A DNA stretch of 64,000 nt from Carya illinoinensis. Lineage: Eukaryota > Streptophyta > Magnoliopsida > Fagales > Juglandaceae. Both the position numbers and the translations under genes were made by a program. The stretch is from the NCBI RefSeq assembly GCF_018687715.1, contig NC_056766.1, forward strand, positions 12,858,501 through 12,922,500. The letters are read 5' to 3'. Under the pieces are notes generated by a model that was given only the letters and a program-made list of their open reading frames with translations, ran no database searches and was not told the origin of the DNA. Below, in pieces: positions 1 to 10,989 of the stretch; the first letter of the stretch is position 1; each line of letters starts with the position of its first letter.

Positions 1-496
1 CTTACATTTGAAAGGGGGTGTTAAAATGATTAAATTTAACATTTTTCCCGTCAAGTTTAAGCATTCAGGAATCAGGATAAATGGTAGTATAGCATGGGTG
101 AGGACTTTAACGAAACAATACATGCTGGAGGAAATAGCTTTTAGCCAATTCTGTAAATTCAAGATAGATGCTCTTATTCTTTCTTGCATTTAAACCAGAG
201 AAGAACCTGATTTTGGAAGGTGAGTTCACTTGTATTTGAATGCTCTCATATGGTTAGTTATAACTTATAAGGATTGGGTCCTTCTTGTGACCAGTGATGA
301 AAATGATAAATCATCATAACATAGATCAATGACTTTTTCCAAGTTGGATTTCCTTCCTGTGTGTACTTATATTGATATTAATTTATGCAAGAACCTCATT
401 TGATCTCTCTTACAACATTTTCATAAAGATGTCATTACATCATGCAGAAGACATGTTGCTTGGATAGTTGGATTAATATTCTTTTTCTTGTTACAG
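1..496 (+). other. Intron or upstream part of the transporter gene
   Basis: This stretch precedes the acceptor TTGTTACAG that ends at 496. It shows no continuous protein similarity, is AT-rich and is best read as the final intron of the transporter gene, whose earlier exons lie outside the window. A 61-residue open frame at 8-193 matches no family I recognise. Confidence 0.55.
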
Positions 497-982
497 ATGC
501 CTTCAGGAGGGATTCTTAATGCCTTGTATGCCTTTCATAGTCATGACATTCCAAGAGGACTTCTTGCGATTGCATTTCTGCTAGTCGTGTTCAACTGTTT
601 GAGCAGTTTCCAGATATACTCCATGCCTGTTTTTGACAGTTTTGAAGCCAGCTACACCAGCCGAACCAACCGCCCCTGCTCGATCTGGGTCAGATCCGGT
701 TTTCGGGTGTTTTACGGATTTGTAAACTTCTTCATAGGGGTGGCACTCCCTTTTCTCTCCAGTCTTGCTGGTCTGTTAGGAGGACTCACACTTCCAGTCA
801 CATTTGCTTATCCATGCTTCATGTGGGTTCTCATAAAAAAGCCTACAAAATACAGCTTCAACTGGTACTTCAATTGGATCCTAGGTTGGCTAGGAATTGC
901 TTTCAGCTTGGCCTTTTCCATTGGAGGTATCTGGAGCATTGTGAACAGTGGACTTAAGTTGAAATTCTTCAAACCCAGTTGA
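497..982 (+). CDS. Lysine/histidine transporter-like protein (LHT8/AATL1 type), last exon only
   Basis: This is the 3' terminal exon of an amino-acid/proton symporter of the AAAP family. It encodes 161 residues, starting MPSGGILNAL directly after a TTACAG acceptor and ending in FFKPS before TGA at 980-982. Visible features are four hydrophobic segments and the conserved blocks SSFQIYSMPVFD, LPFLSSLAGLLGG and YPCFMW, which match the C-terminal third of the LHT/AATL1 subfamily. Such proteins usually have about 10-11 membrane helices and import neutral and basic amino acids at the plasma membrane. The 5' part is outside the window, so the start codon and full length are unknown. The frame is intact, with no sign of decay. 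Subfamily placement is good; the exact substrate is inference. Confidence 0.88.
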   Translation: MPSGGILNALYAFHSHDIPRGLLAIAFLLVVFNCLSSFQIYSMPVFDSFEASYTSRTNRPCSIWVRSGFRVFYGFVNFFIGVALPFLSSLAGLLGGLTLPVTFAYPCFMWVLIKKPTKYSFNWYFNWILGWLGIAFSLAFSIGGIWSIVNSGLKLKFFKPS

Positions 983-3424
983 AAATGTACACAAAGAAAG
1001 TGAACAAAGGATGGGTGAGCTCTGCAGAACTGATGTTGGAATTATATTTTATATGTTATTTGGCATACAACAAGTGTCATGAAAGAACATCTTTCCTAGT
1101 ACTTCATAGGATTAAACTGCTGTCATGTTTGAATTCATTTTGAAGCCTCCAATTTCTATGTTGTAATATTAGTCTTCATGGGATTGTATCTGGTGTCGAG
1201 ATAATGAAATGGATCACAGTATGTTGGATTTGCTATTAAGATATGTGCATCATTAAGGTTGCATTTAGATAGTGAGATGATCTCATATATTTTGTGAATA
1301 GTAATAAAAGAAATATTGAATATTAGTACAAAATAGTAAAAAAATTAATAATAAAATAATAAATAATAATAAACGTATTTCACCACCCAAACCAGCCCGG
1401 TTTTTAAATTTTGAAATGTAATAAAAATAAATAAAAATAAAAATAAAAATAAAAGAGCTTATGTTATTTCACATCGAACTCCACTCAAGTCCATAGGTGG
1501 GATTGGAATGCGTAATTTTTGTCGTCTAAAGATAGGTTTCCTATTGGTAAGCACTTTGGATTAAACAACAAAGTGGACAAACTAGTCACAATTCGTTGTC
1601 ACTGTCCTTCAACAACCATAGAAAAATTGCATTTATAAAGCAGTGGGGATGTAAACCTTAAACTGTTGGTACTCGGTACGATGTAATTTAATTTAAGAAA
1701 GAAATTTTAAAATTTAAATCTTATAATTTAAATATTACTATTTTAAATTACTTGAAAGGTATATTCTATACACTGATTTAAAAATATAATAATTCTTTTA
1801 ATAAATTTGTTTTGATGTTTCATGTTAAAATAATTATCGTAAATTATGTAAGTATTGTTTATTTTTTGTTAAAAAAAAAAAAAGATATTATAAACATATA
1901 TTATAAATATCGTTTATCTTCACCAGCATTGTTTGTCTTAACCTATCTGCTGTGTTCAGTGTCAGGCGTCCAAAAGGCTCCTTTCCGGACACAGGTTCAA
2001 CAGCTAAGAGAGCGTGTTAGAAAAAGGTTGGACCTAAGATATCAGCATGTTAGAAAAAGTGCTAAGTTAACAAACCTCAAATGTCACCCACGATTGGTCG
2101 TTATAGGTGTCTCAAAAGTCTTTTTGTCAGCATTCTAAGATGTAGAATAGGATTTGGTTGGTAAAATATATATATATATATATAGCTAGAATAGGAAAAA
2201 AATAATATATAAAGAGAAATGATTTATTAGATTGTAAAATTAATTTAATTATAAATTAAATATAATGTAATATATAAAATTATATTAGTTCATAAATTTA
2301 TTTTTATTGAATCTTATATATAAATTAAGTCTTATAGCTATTAAAGCTTCGTGTTATTGTCCAAATTTAAAGATATGTGGATTATACAATTTAAATTCAG
2401 ACAACTTGAGGGTTGCTCATGTGAGTTTCTTGATTAATATTAAATGCTCTATGAAAAGTATATAATTTAACTAAATTCTTCTATCGCTCAACAAATAAAA
2501 TATTGATTAGATGAATTTTTATTACATAAGAAATAATATTTACAATCTTGAGATATGCAATGCAATTCACGCGCATTCATATTTAAAAAATTGGATAAAT
2601 TTGTAACATATAAAAAATTATTATTTAATAATTTACTTCACTTTTTTCTAAGAAGAGTATCGAGACTTGCATATTCTTTTAAAAAAAATTGAGTTCATAC
2701 AAATCTTCTGTATTTATTTTGAAAAAAAGTAGAGTATTTATCAATAAAATAGTTTTTATTTTTTAATTTTATTTTTAAAAAAAGTATCTAGGATGCATGT
2801 GAAGAACAGAATAGATGGAATTTGTTGTGATGATGGAATATGGATGGCTTGGTGAAAAAGGCAGGAATTAGCATTTAGCTGCATGCGCTTTTGGTGGCTT
2901 CAGTGAATGCATCAGCATCGATGAGTGTTTGGTGGTGAGGGGTCCTCCATATTTGTTGAAGGAAAATTATTTATAAATGGGACCCATAGCACTCCATTGA
3001 AGACTCTTTTTTTTAAAGTAGAAAATACACAGTACATCAAGTACAATTATGTAATAAATAAAATAATAAATATTCTCTAACATATCAAAATATCAGCAAG
3101 ATATTTTTTTTATTTATCTTCTTTTTTAAAATAAAATAAGGTAAATGGGTGCTATTAAATATTGCATTGTTGACAATCTCCAGATATAGTGGGGGACTAA
3201 GATTTTGGTTCAAAGAGAGTAAGATTAAAATAAAGAATTAAACATAATTTATTTAAAATATTAAAGAAATAAATTAACAATTCAAAGCAATTTTTATTTT
3301 CATTTAAAATAAATGAATATATTGTGTACTTTATTTCTCTTGCCTTGTATTAATTTATTCAATTGTCCTCAATATTTTCATTAATTTAGAGCATCAAAAC
3401 ATGTATAATTTAGGATACTAACAG
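983..3424. other. 3' flank and AT-rich intergenic region
   Basis: The first 300 or so bases are probably the 3' UTR of the transporter. The rest is AT-rich, with a (TA)n run near 2166-2186. A 108-residue open frame at 1812-2138 has no recognisable domain. No gene, tRNA or complete transposon was recognised. Confidence 0.5.
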
Positions 3425-3615
3425 GCTGATTTAGATTCAGAGATAAGATGTGATGATTTTATATAAAATTGAATAAAATATTATTTTTTAAAATTTATTA
3501 TTGTTTTGAAATTTAAAAATATTAAATTATTTTTTTATATTTTATATCAAAATTTAAAAAAATTATAATATAAAAAGATAAAATGAAATAAAATAAAATA
3601 CTTTTCAAATTCTAA
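3425..3615. mobile_element. MITE-like repeat, GATGA family
   Basis: An AT-rich segment of about 190 bp begins near a GATAAGATGTGATGA-like end, carries the recurring core AATAAAATATTATTTTTTAA, and ends in a run of AAAT/AAAAT followed by TCTAACTGAAC. The same core recurs near 10520, 22606, 26005, 26200, 27826 and 62642, sometimes inverted. No coding capacity is seen. Borders are approximate. Confidence 0.5.
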
Positions 3616-4097
3616 CTGAACAACTTAGATTGGCCTTTCAGTAATAGAAGCAACTAATGTTGTTCATGGAGGCTGACCTTCTAAAAATCAACCTATAAAA
3701 AATTCCTCAAAGAATCTCTTTTGGATGTTTTTTAAAGTGTGGGTTTGGTGGGGGACATCAATGTGCACATCCCACAGCATGGACTGCTGCTCATACATAA
3801 CATTAATTACAGATAACATTAATTACAGATAGAATTCTGCTGCAAAATTAAATAAAGTCACTCATTTTGGTTGGTATTGTGTGTTGATAAGTGTCGATAT
3901 ATATTATGAATAGTAATAAAAAATAATAATAAAAAATAATAAATAATAGTAAAAAATATGAAAAAGTAATAATAAAATAATTAATAATAATAGAATATGT
4001 TGATAAGTGTTGAAGTATTCTCAACATTCAAATATAAATATTTTTCTAAAAAGATAAAAAAGCCAACACTTCAATACTTCTAATTTTTAAAAGAAAA
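3616..4097. other. AT-rich intergenic region
   Basis: No gene is seen. It contains a short direct duplication of ACATTAATTACAGATA near 3800-3830 and (AATAAT)-rich low-complexity sequence near 3905-4000. Confidence 0.4.
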
Positions 4098-4910
4098 ATA
4101 TTTAATTTATTATAAAATAAATCCAATATTTCAAAATTAAACTTATAAACAATGCTACGTATAGTTTTTAAATGGAAATTACAATACAGTTTAGGTAATT
4201 TTATTTTTAAAATTTTTTAAAATTATAAAATTATCTCTCTTAAAGTAATATTTTTTTCTCATTTAATAAAAAGAAAGGTCTACACATACAGTACCTTATA
4301 AATATTTAATTTATTATAAAATAAATCCAATATTTCAAAATTAAACTTATAAACAATGCTACCTATAGTTTTTAAATAGAAATTACAATACAGTTTAGGT
4401 AATTTTATTTTTAAAATTTTTTAAAATTATAAAATTATCTCTCTTAAAGTAATATTTTTTCTCATTTAATAAAAAGAAAGGTCTACACATACAGTACCTT
4501 ATAAATATTTAATTTATTATAAAATAAATCCAATATTTCAAAATTAAACTTATAAACAATGCTACCTATAGTTTTTAAATAGAAATTACAATACAGTTTA
4601 GGTAATTTTATTTTTAAAATTTTTTAAAATTATAAAATTATCTCTCTTAAAGTAATATTTTTTTTCATTTAATAAAAAGAAAGGTCTACACATACAGTAC
4701 CTTATAAATATTTAATTTATTATAAAATAAATCCAATATTTCAAAATTAAACTTATAAACAATGCTACCTATAGTTTTTAAATAGAAATTACAATACAGT
4801 TTAGGTAATTTTATTTTTAAAATTTTTTAAAATTATAAAATTATCTCTCTTAAAGTAATATTTTTTTTCATTTAATAAAAAGAAAGGTCTACACATACAG
4901 TACCTTATAA
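4098..4910. repeat. Four tandem copies of a 203-bp unit
   Basis: The landmark AATGCTAC occurs at 4151, 4355, 4558 and 4761, giving a period of 203-204 bp. Each unit starts with TATTTAATTTATTATAAAAT and ends with CTACACATACAGTACC followed by TTATAAA. Copies differ by only a few substitutions and by length changes in a T-run. The first copy differs most (CTACGTATAG and AAATGG against CTACCTATAG and AAATAG). No open frame spans it. Confidence 0.9.
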
Positions 4911-6076
4911 AATTTCTCTAAACTATACCAATCTGTAAATTCTCTTTAATTTGTAGCATATCTATGCCACCCTCATACTTCATTCTTTGGGGAAATAAAA
5001 TCAGGAAGCTGCTTAAGTTGGCACCAAGTAACATGCGTGCATAGTAATTACATAATTAGAAGAACAGCAGGGATCATCATGTTGTCCTACGGTCGGTGGT
5101 TTGTCAGCCACTATCACCATTCTCAAGATGACAAACCAACAGTGTTTCAAAGCAGACTTGACCACACTTCACCCTTTTTATAGAAACTTCCCTCCATTAT
5201 TCCCAACATATTTTGGTGCCATTTGGTGTAACTATGTGATCCCAAAGAAAAAGAAATCATAGATATACTCCAATTGATTGCTTTTTCCTTGTATTAATCA
5301 GTACCGGGTAGCATGCAGTTCAGCAGTTCAGCTCGCTTCTGTGAATATCTGGTGGTAGCTAGACAGCCAGGATTCATGTTTGGTTTGCTTTTTCAACCAT
5401 TGAAAGGAAGAAATAATGCATCTTGGGAAGAACAGTGTCAAAATTTGTGGAATTTGCTACAAAACGTACATTTTGCAGATGGTTCTGCACACTGATCGAT
5501 CCCATTGTTCCATATGGTTTTGAATTGAATTACGAGATTAATGATGTTGGAAACTCGAGCTTTTCATTGTTCAATACGATGCAATTTTGCCAACAAGAAA
5601 AAAACAAAATAGTGACAAGAATTAGAACAAGAATTTGAGGCATCCAAAGAATTAGTTGCCTTTATCAAAGTAGATAACTCATGTGGTATAAAACTCCTGA
5701 AATGGATGTTCTTGTCCTTTTTTTCTTCCATCCATTTGTCCAAGAAAAACCAAAAGATTTACAGTACAGAAGCATGAAAAAACAAAAAGAAAGCCTACCT
5801 AATGATGGAGGACCCAGATCAGGAACCACACAATCCATTCATCAGGTAAAGGCTAAAGCTTTCAACCTACTCGTTTGCTATGAAACCTATACCAGTCTAC
5901 GACTCTATACCCCACCAAACACTGACCCACAAAAGAAGCCAACTTTGACCCAATTTTGGAAGGAAGAATGATACCAATTTCCCAGTATTTCGAAAAGAAA
6001 TTAAACCCACCAAAATCCAAAGCCAAAAACCAACAGATAATAACGAAAAAAGCATTTCCTGGTAATGGTAAATTCA
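4911..6076. other. Spacer downstream of the Dof gene
   Basis: This AT-rich spacer probably includes the Dof 3' UTR at its right end. Open frames at 5313-5495, 5423-5638 and 5681-5971 have no recognisable domain, and their codon pattern does not look like that of the neighbouring gene. Confidence 0.45.
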
Positions 6077-6787
6077 CTATTTCTCTAGAAATTGGCCGGG
6101 GGTTGAAATGGCAAGGTCCGGAGAAGCGAATGAATCCCCGCCGTCATTCAATCCGCCTGCATCCATACCGGTCATCTGCCACGTGTTGTACACTGCAGAA
6201 GCCACCGATGCTCCATTGCCACTCCCACCGCCAAAGTCACCGACTTCGGGAAATGCCCAAGACCCTCCTCCGGCCAGCCCGAACCCCATCTCATCGAACC
6301 CGGGCATGGACCCCAAACCATAGCCACCCGGCCCCATGAAACCCGGACCCTGAGAGTTCAGCAAGAAATTGAAGCTCCCAACGTACCCACCACCTACCGC
6401 GACGTTATCATTCAGGCTGACATCATGCGAGACCATCTCGGGCAAACCCGAAATGGGGTTCGCGGGCACGGCCTCGCTGGTCACGGTGGACGAAGACGAA
6501 GAGGAGGAAGAAGAAGTACTGGTGGTAGAGCGAGAGCGCTTGGTGATGCTCTTGCGGGTGCCACCACCGACGGGTACGTTGCGAAGGGTGCCGCCCTGGG
6601 TCCAGTAGCGGCGGCAGGACTTGCAGAAGTGGCGGGGCTGGGAGAGGTTGTAGTTATTGTAGTAGCAGAACTTGGTGGAGGTGGAACCGCAGCGAGGGCA
6701 AGGTAGCGGTTGGGTCTGCGGCGGTGGAGGGTGAGGGAAGCTCTGCTGGACCCTTACGGGTTTGTGCTCGGCTGTGTCGGATGGCAT
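6077..6787 (-). CDS. Dof zinc-finger transcription factor (DOF1.6/5.8-like)
   Basis: A 236-residue single-exon frame starts [10 protein letters not shown] and ends QFLEK. The Dof domain spans about residues 28-78, with zinc ligands C30, C33, C55 and C58 in the family's C-X2-C-X21-C-X2-C spacing, plus the conserved blocks [22 protein letters not shown] and NVPVGGG. Dof proteins bind AAAG cores in nuclear DNA. A basic KRSRS patch and a serine run follow the finger, and the C-terminal half is rich in Gly, Asn and Phe. The MPS start, the QGGTLR variant inside the finger and the short C-terminus resemble the DOF1.6/5.8 group, linked in Arabidopsis to vascular development; ortholog assignment is inference. 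The Met at 6787 is the only good start before the finger, and a TATA-like box lies about 130 bp upstream. Confidence 0.93.
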   Translation of the reverse strand: MPSDTAEHKPVRVQQSFPHPPPPQTQPLPCPRCGSTSTKFCYYNNYNLSQPRHFCKSCRRYWTQGGTLRNVPVGGGTRKSITKRSRSTTSTSSSSSSSSSTVTSEAVPANPISGLPEMVSHDVSLNDNVAVGGGYVGSFNFLLNSQGPGFMGPGGYGLGSMPGFDEMGFGLAGGGSWAFPEVGDFGGGSGNGASVASAVYNTWQMTGMDAGGLNDGGDSFASPDLAISTPGQFLEK

Positions 6788-6916
6788 TTCTGGGCCTTTA
6801 GTGTTAGGATTTCTTGGGGAAGAAGGAGACAGAAGTGGGTGGAGATGGAAGATTCAAGATGGAGACAGAACAAGAAAAGAGTGGGGGAGGAGATGTCTTG
6901 GGAGTAGTGAGTGGGG

Positions 6917-6923
6917 ATTTATA
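6917..6923 (-). promoter_or_regulatory. Candidate TATA box of the Dof gene
   Basis: The minus strand reads ACTATAAATCCCC here, a plant-like TATA box about 130 bp upstream of the ATG at 6787. It would place transcription start near 6885 and give a 5' UTR of about 100 nt. A GA/CT run lies just upstream. Confidence 0.45.
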
Positions 6924-6937
6924 GTATTATAGCCACT

Positions 6938-6960
6938 GAGAGAGAGAGAGAGAGAGAGAG
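6938..6960. repeat. (GA)n microsatellite in the Dof promoter
   Basis: About 11 GA dinucleotides, reading CT on the gene strand, lie immediately upstream of the candidate TATA box. CT-rich tracts are common near plant core promoters. Confidence 0.9.
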
Positions 6961-8799
6961 TTGCGAGCGAAGACTTGAAACGTGAAGACGGGATCGATTT
7001 GAGTTCCGGAGCTGAGAGAGCAAGAGATTGGGAAAAATGGATGAATAATGTTATCTTTACTATTATTTTATTATTATTTTATTATTTTTTTTAATTTTTT
7101 AATTTTTTATAAAATTTTTTTTATTTAATGATTAAGTAAATGACTATCATTAAAATTATATATTTTTAAAATTTTTTTTAATGATTAAAGATGTTAAAAA
7201 AATACTTAAAAGAAAATGATAAAAAAATAAATATATTATAAATGGTAAAATAGTAATAAAAGAGTGGTAAGTGTATCATTATCTAAAATGGATAGTGGGG
7301 TTATGAGTTGAGTTGTTAGATTTTCATCTTTTGTACAGTGCTGTCTGTGTAATTATGTATGTTTTCACATTTTGTTCTAGGTTCATTACTTGTTGAATGG
7401 AAGTCTTCAACGGTTGGGGCACCAAGTCATGACAGCTACTTTTAAGTTGATAACACGTGTACAATTGTTTAAAAATAAAAACATACTAAAAGAGATTGAA
7501 AAAAATATACTTAATACGGGCGTTGCGGCTCAATGGAGGTCGACGGGAGGTGGATCTTCCGTGTGGTCATGCAAAGGAGTGTTTTGGTATTTATAGCTCA
7601 ATTCTTGATTGCAAGACATGGATGGATTGTGCAATCCCTTTTGCAATCACAAGAGGAGAGAATAAGGGAGATTTGAGTAGTATTCAACTCTTTAGTTTTG
7701 TACAAGGGTTGCATACCCAACATCTATCCATCCATGAAAAACTCAATGTGACAATGTAGTGAGAATGACTGGTGTAAGTAAAATTCTCTACATTATACTA
7801 TTATCTCATTTTTATTTTATTATATAAAATATATTACATTTATTATTATTATATGAGTTTTTATTAAATAATTCTTTATATTATAATAATAACAAATGAG
7901 TCACATCTTATTATAAAATATAACATATAGTATTACTCTTTTCACAATCCACTCGTCAATACGCAAAACGTTTACAACCCACCATTAGTTAAGGAGGAGC
8001 CTTCTTCTTCTTCTTCTTTGGGCCAAACTTTTTATTTTTTCCATTCCTTCGTACGCCTGTATATGCCTTTTTCTGCCTTCACCCTGTGAACCTATCCTCT
8101 CGGTCGATCGTCCCATCCTCGATTGCCCTCAATTTTCAATTCTGTTGAATCCCTGACGTAGCTTCTTGCCATGGTGGGAAATACGGACTTTTCAATTTTC
8201 ACACATTGTTAGTCAGAGTTCAAGGTTTCAAACTCAAATGGCGAGCTTCTGGGTTAAACAGTACTCATACTGTCATGCATGTCTTTTCGTTGGTATATAA
8301 AATTAGAAATGATATTTTTAATTTTAGAATACTAAATCTCATATTTAAAAAATAATAATTAAATATAAAATTTACATAAATTTTATTTTTAAATTATATC
8401 TCTTTTTAAAAAAAAAAAACACACGAGATTTACGTATTCTAATATTATAAGATTATATGTAACGTTAACATATATAATACTTCCGCTTCGATACAAAAAT
8501 GTGGTAGATTTAGGATGACTTTAGAGGAGACCTTAATTATAATATTAATTAATTTTTTTTAAAGTGGTTCAAATATGATTAGACTATTTTTTTTAAGTCC
8601 TTGGATGACATAATTACACGGATCCTAGAAGAGACAAGAACATTTGACATAATTTGACTCTATTTTCATCATAACTTCTGAGGTTTGTGTAATCATGTTA
8701 TATATGCATACTGCTGGTGCTGGAAAAGATTAGATAATTGTAATCCATACAAATGATGTTTATTTAAAAGGAAATTAGAATGTGTGAGATTACATCCTC
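6961..8799. other. Intergenic region, AT-rich, no gene recognised
   Basis: Near 7020-7260 is an AT-rich repeat-like segment with a TTAATGATTAAGTAAA motif that resembles the repeats at 17705, 26655 and 63320. Frames at 7390-7596 and 7496-7759 have no recognised domain. A TTC run near 8005-8022 and moderately GC-balanced sequence at 7985-8260 could be remnant genic sequence, but I recognise no product. Confidence 0.4.
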
Positions 8800-9180
8800 T
8801 AAGGCTGTGTTTGACAAGATTATCCATTTTTTCATCATTTATCATTTAATTATATTGCATTATATGATAGATTTATTAATAAAATATAATAAATAATTTT
8901 TAATTATTTAATTTTATATTATAAGATATTGAGAGGATGATAAAAAGATGAATAACATTACTCTTTTTTATTACTAATTATATATCATATGAGATTACTC
9001 GAAAATATATTAAATAAAATATTGTTATATTTATAAAAAAATTACATAAAAATAATTTTATAAATTGACGTAATTTTATTTAATTAATTAAATTTATTTT
9101 ATAATAAAAATAATTTAATAAATTATATTAATTTATAAAATTATTTTTATATAATTTATTTGTGATTAAATTATTTTTCT
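8800..9180. mobile_element. Degenerate MITE-like AT-rich repeats
   Basis: The segment holds two AT-rich repeat pieces. One has a TGTGTTTGACAAGATTATCC-like end. The other, near 9015-9180, contains AAATTTATTTTATAATAAAA flanked by AAAATTA and TATAAATT motifs, and related sequence recurs near 24820-24970, 28240-28330, 60890-61060 and 62290-62475. No coding capacity is seen and borders are approximate. Confidence 0.4.
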
Positions 9181-10519
9181 ATAAAATATGTACACTAAAA
9201 CTGCAGCTTGAGCATGGACAGTGTACTGTGTAGGAAGTGCCTACCAAACACAGATATGTAGCTTTGAGTTGGGGAGCTGAAGAGAGAGAGAGTGTGAACT
9301 GGAGGGTTGAATTTGGATCGGAGTAGAAAAAGAGACAGCATGATGGATGTTGGGCAGCGTGGGGAGGGAGCAATTATTGGATTTGCCTGCTGTTTATGTG
9401 GCTTGAGTGGCCAACACACACGCACACCTCCCATCCATCTCTCTCTCTCTGCATCAAAGATTCCTCTCTCCCTCCCTCACTGACATGCCTCTGCCGGATT
9501 TCTCGGCTGCCGTGATCTCTGCTCCTTTGATTGAGCTTCCTTCGGTCAATATTAGTAATAAGATATAGATGTAAAATATCTGAATTTTAGTAAAATAATT
9601 TTTAAATATTAACCTAATTATTTAAATTAATATATCTTATTAAATTTTAAAAAATTAAAAAAAAATTATACAAATTATAAGAAATTATCGAAGAACAAAC
9701 ACATGCATGTAACGGTTCCACCGTCACCATCACCATCACCATCCATGCATCCATTGGTTTAACGACCCATATATCCCATCTCCTATTGTGGTTGGCCCGT
9801 CAGAGTTGTGCAGCTCATGCACCTCCTGATTTGACCTGTCAGAAATGTCAGTAGCCAGGTTCAGAACCAAGACCTATATGGTCTGAAAGTTTGACCATCT
9901 TAAACACGTGGCCGCCTAAAACCATGTCCTACTTTGAATGGGATCCCCGCTGCCCAAGGCTCCCAGAAGTCTCACTCCCTCAGGTTCTGATCTTCTACGA
10001 TTGTTGTCATTTTCAGTGTAATTAAACTTTGAATGACACTGTGACATCCATACTGTTTAGGTGTTGATTTGAGGGTCTGTCTTGGGACCGGGTGCAAAGG
10101 ATCCAACTGTCCATTTCTGACAGAAGAATTTTGATAATAAATGAGGTTATTCTCTACATCGATAGTCTAAAATCTTAGTGCTTTTCGACTTTCAAATAGT
10201 TGCATTAGAATTAAAAATTACAGAGATTTTAGATTGAAAAATTCTCATATTTTCGTACACCACATATTATATATAATTTTTAACTTTTTTATTAAATTTA
10301 TAATATATAAATAATTAATAAAAAATTTTAATTAATTTAAAACAATACAAAATAAAAATAATATATAGAATAATAAATAACAAAATCTTTTTAGATTACA
10401 TAGTATGTGTGCTTTGGCGCTCTCACTCTTTGGAGTTTTTCTTAAAATAATTTTAAATATGATATAACCATCGTGAACTCTTTTAAAAAAATATATATAA
10501 TGGTTAATCAAAATTAATA
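9181..10519. other. Intergenic region, no gene recognised
   Basis: Composition is more balanced at 9181-9560 and 9690-10150, where (CACCAT)n and CT-rich tracts occur, but no frame shows a known domain. I checked by eye for common plant microRNA sequences (miR156, 159, 160, 164, 166, 167, 172, 319, 390, 396) and saw none. Confidence 0.35.
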
Positions 10520-10696
10520 ATTTCATCTCAATTTATTATTATAATTTTTTTAAATTTCTATATATAATATAATAAACAATATAATTTTTTCAAATCTCAA
10601 TACAAAATTAATATTAAAAAATTATATTATAAAAATATTTTATTCATTACTATTTAAAATATCTCATTTCATCTGTATAACCAAACGGAGTCTAAA
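10520..10696. mobile_element. MITE-like repeat, GATGA family (minus-strand orientation)
   Basis: The segment begins with TTTCATCTCAATTTATT and ends with ATCTCATTTCATCTGTATAA and CCAAACGGAG. It carries the family core TTAATATTAAAAAATTATAT. It lies just left of the copia element and is related to the copies at 26200 and 62642. Confidence 0.5.
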
Positions 10697-10721
10697 AGAT
10701 TCAATTTTTTCACATGATCTC

Positions 10722-10932
10722 TGATAGCCCTATAGCTCACACATCATAACTCTAGGAGTTTGTCTATACACTATGTATAGAAACTTGTTTTTCGAATATT
10801 TGTAATCCCTACAAATCCCCCTATAAATCCTCTGAATCAATCCTTTTATAGTTCCTTGTAATATTTGTTGTTACATATTCTCAATACAATCAACATCTCA
10901 TGTAGGTGAGACAAGTTTAGCAAAAGTCATCA
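10722..10932 (+). repeat. Left LTR of the copia element
   Basis: A 211-bp TG..CA repeat preceded by ATCTC. It contains a TATAAATCC motif near 10823 and CTTGTAATATTTG near 10855. The primer-binding site begins at 10933. Confidence 0.92.
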
Positions 10933-10989
10933 TGGTATCAAAGAGAGAGTATTAAGTTGCAAGAACTCTCTACAAAATACCTCAAATAT

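Noticed and set aside
8..193. 61-residue open frame at the window start
   Set aside because: It lies in the presumed intron of the transporter gene, matches no part of the LHT family and has no domain.
1812..2138. 108-residue open frame
   Set aside because: The first half is an AT-rich low-complexity read, and the second half has no recognised family and no splice context.
4098..4910. CRISPR-like array
   Set aside because: The repeats are contiguous 203-bp units without spacers in a plant nuclear context; this is a tandem satellite-like array.
6108..6706. Several plus-strand frames over the Dof gene
   Set aside because: They are antisense reads of the GC-rich Dof coding sequence; the minus-strand zinc finger is decisive.
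9179..9434. Minus-strand frames rich in Ser, Leu and Pro
   Set aside because: They come from pyrimidine-rich sequence and match no domain.
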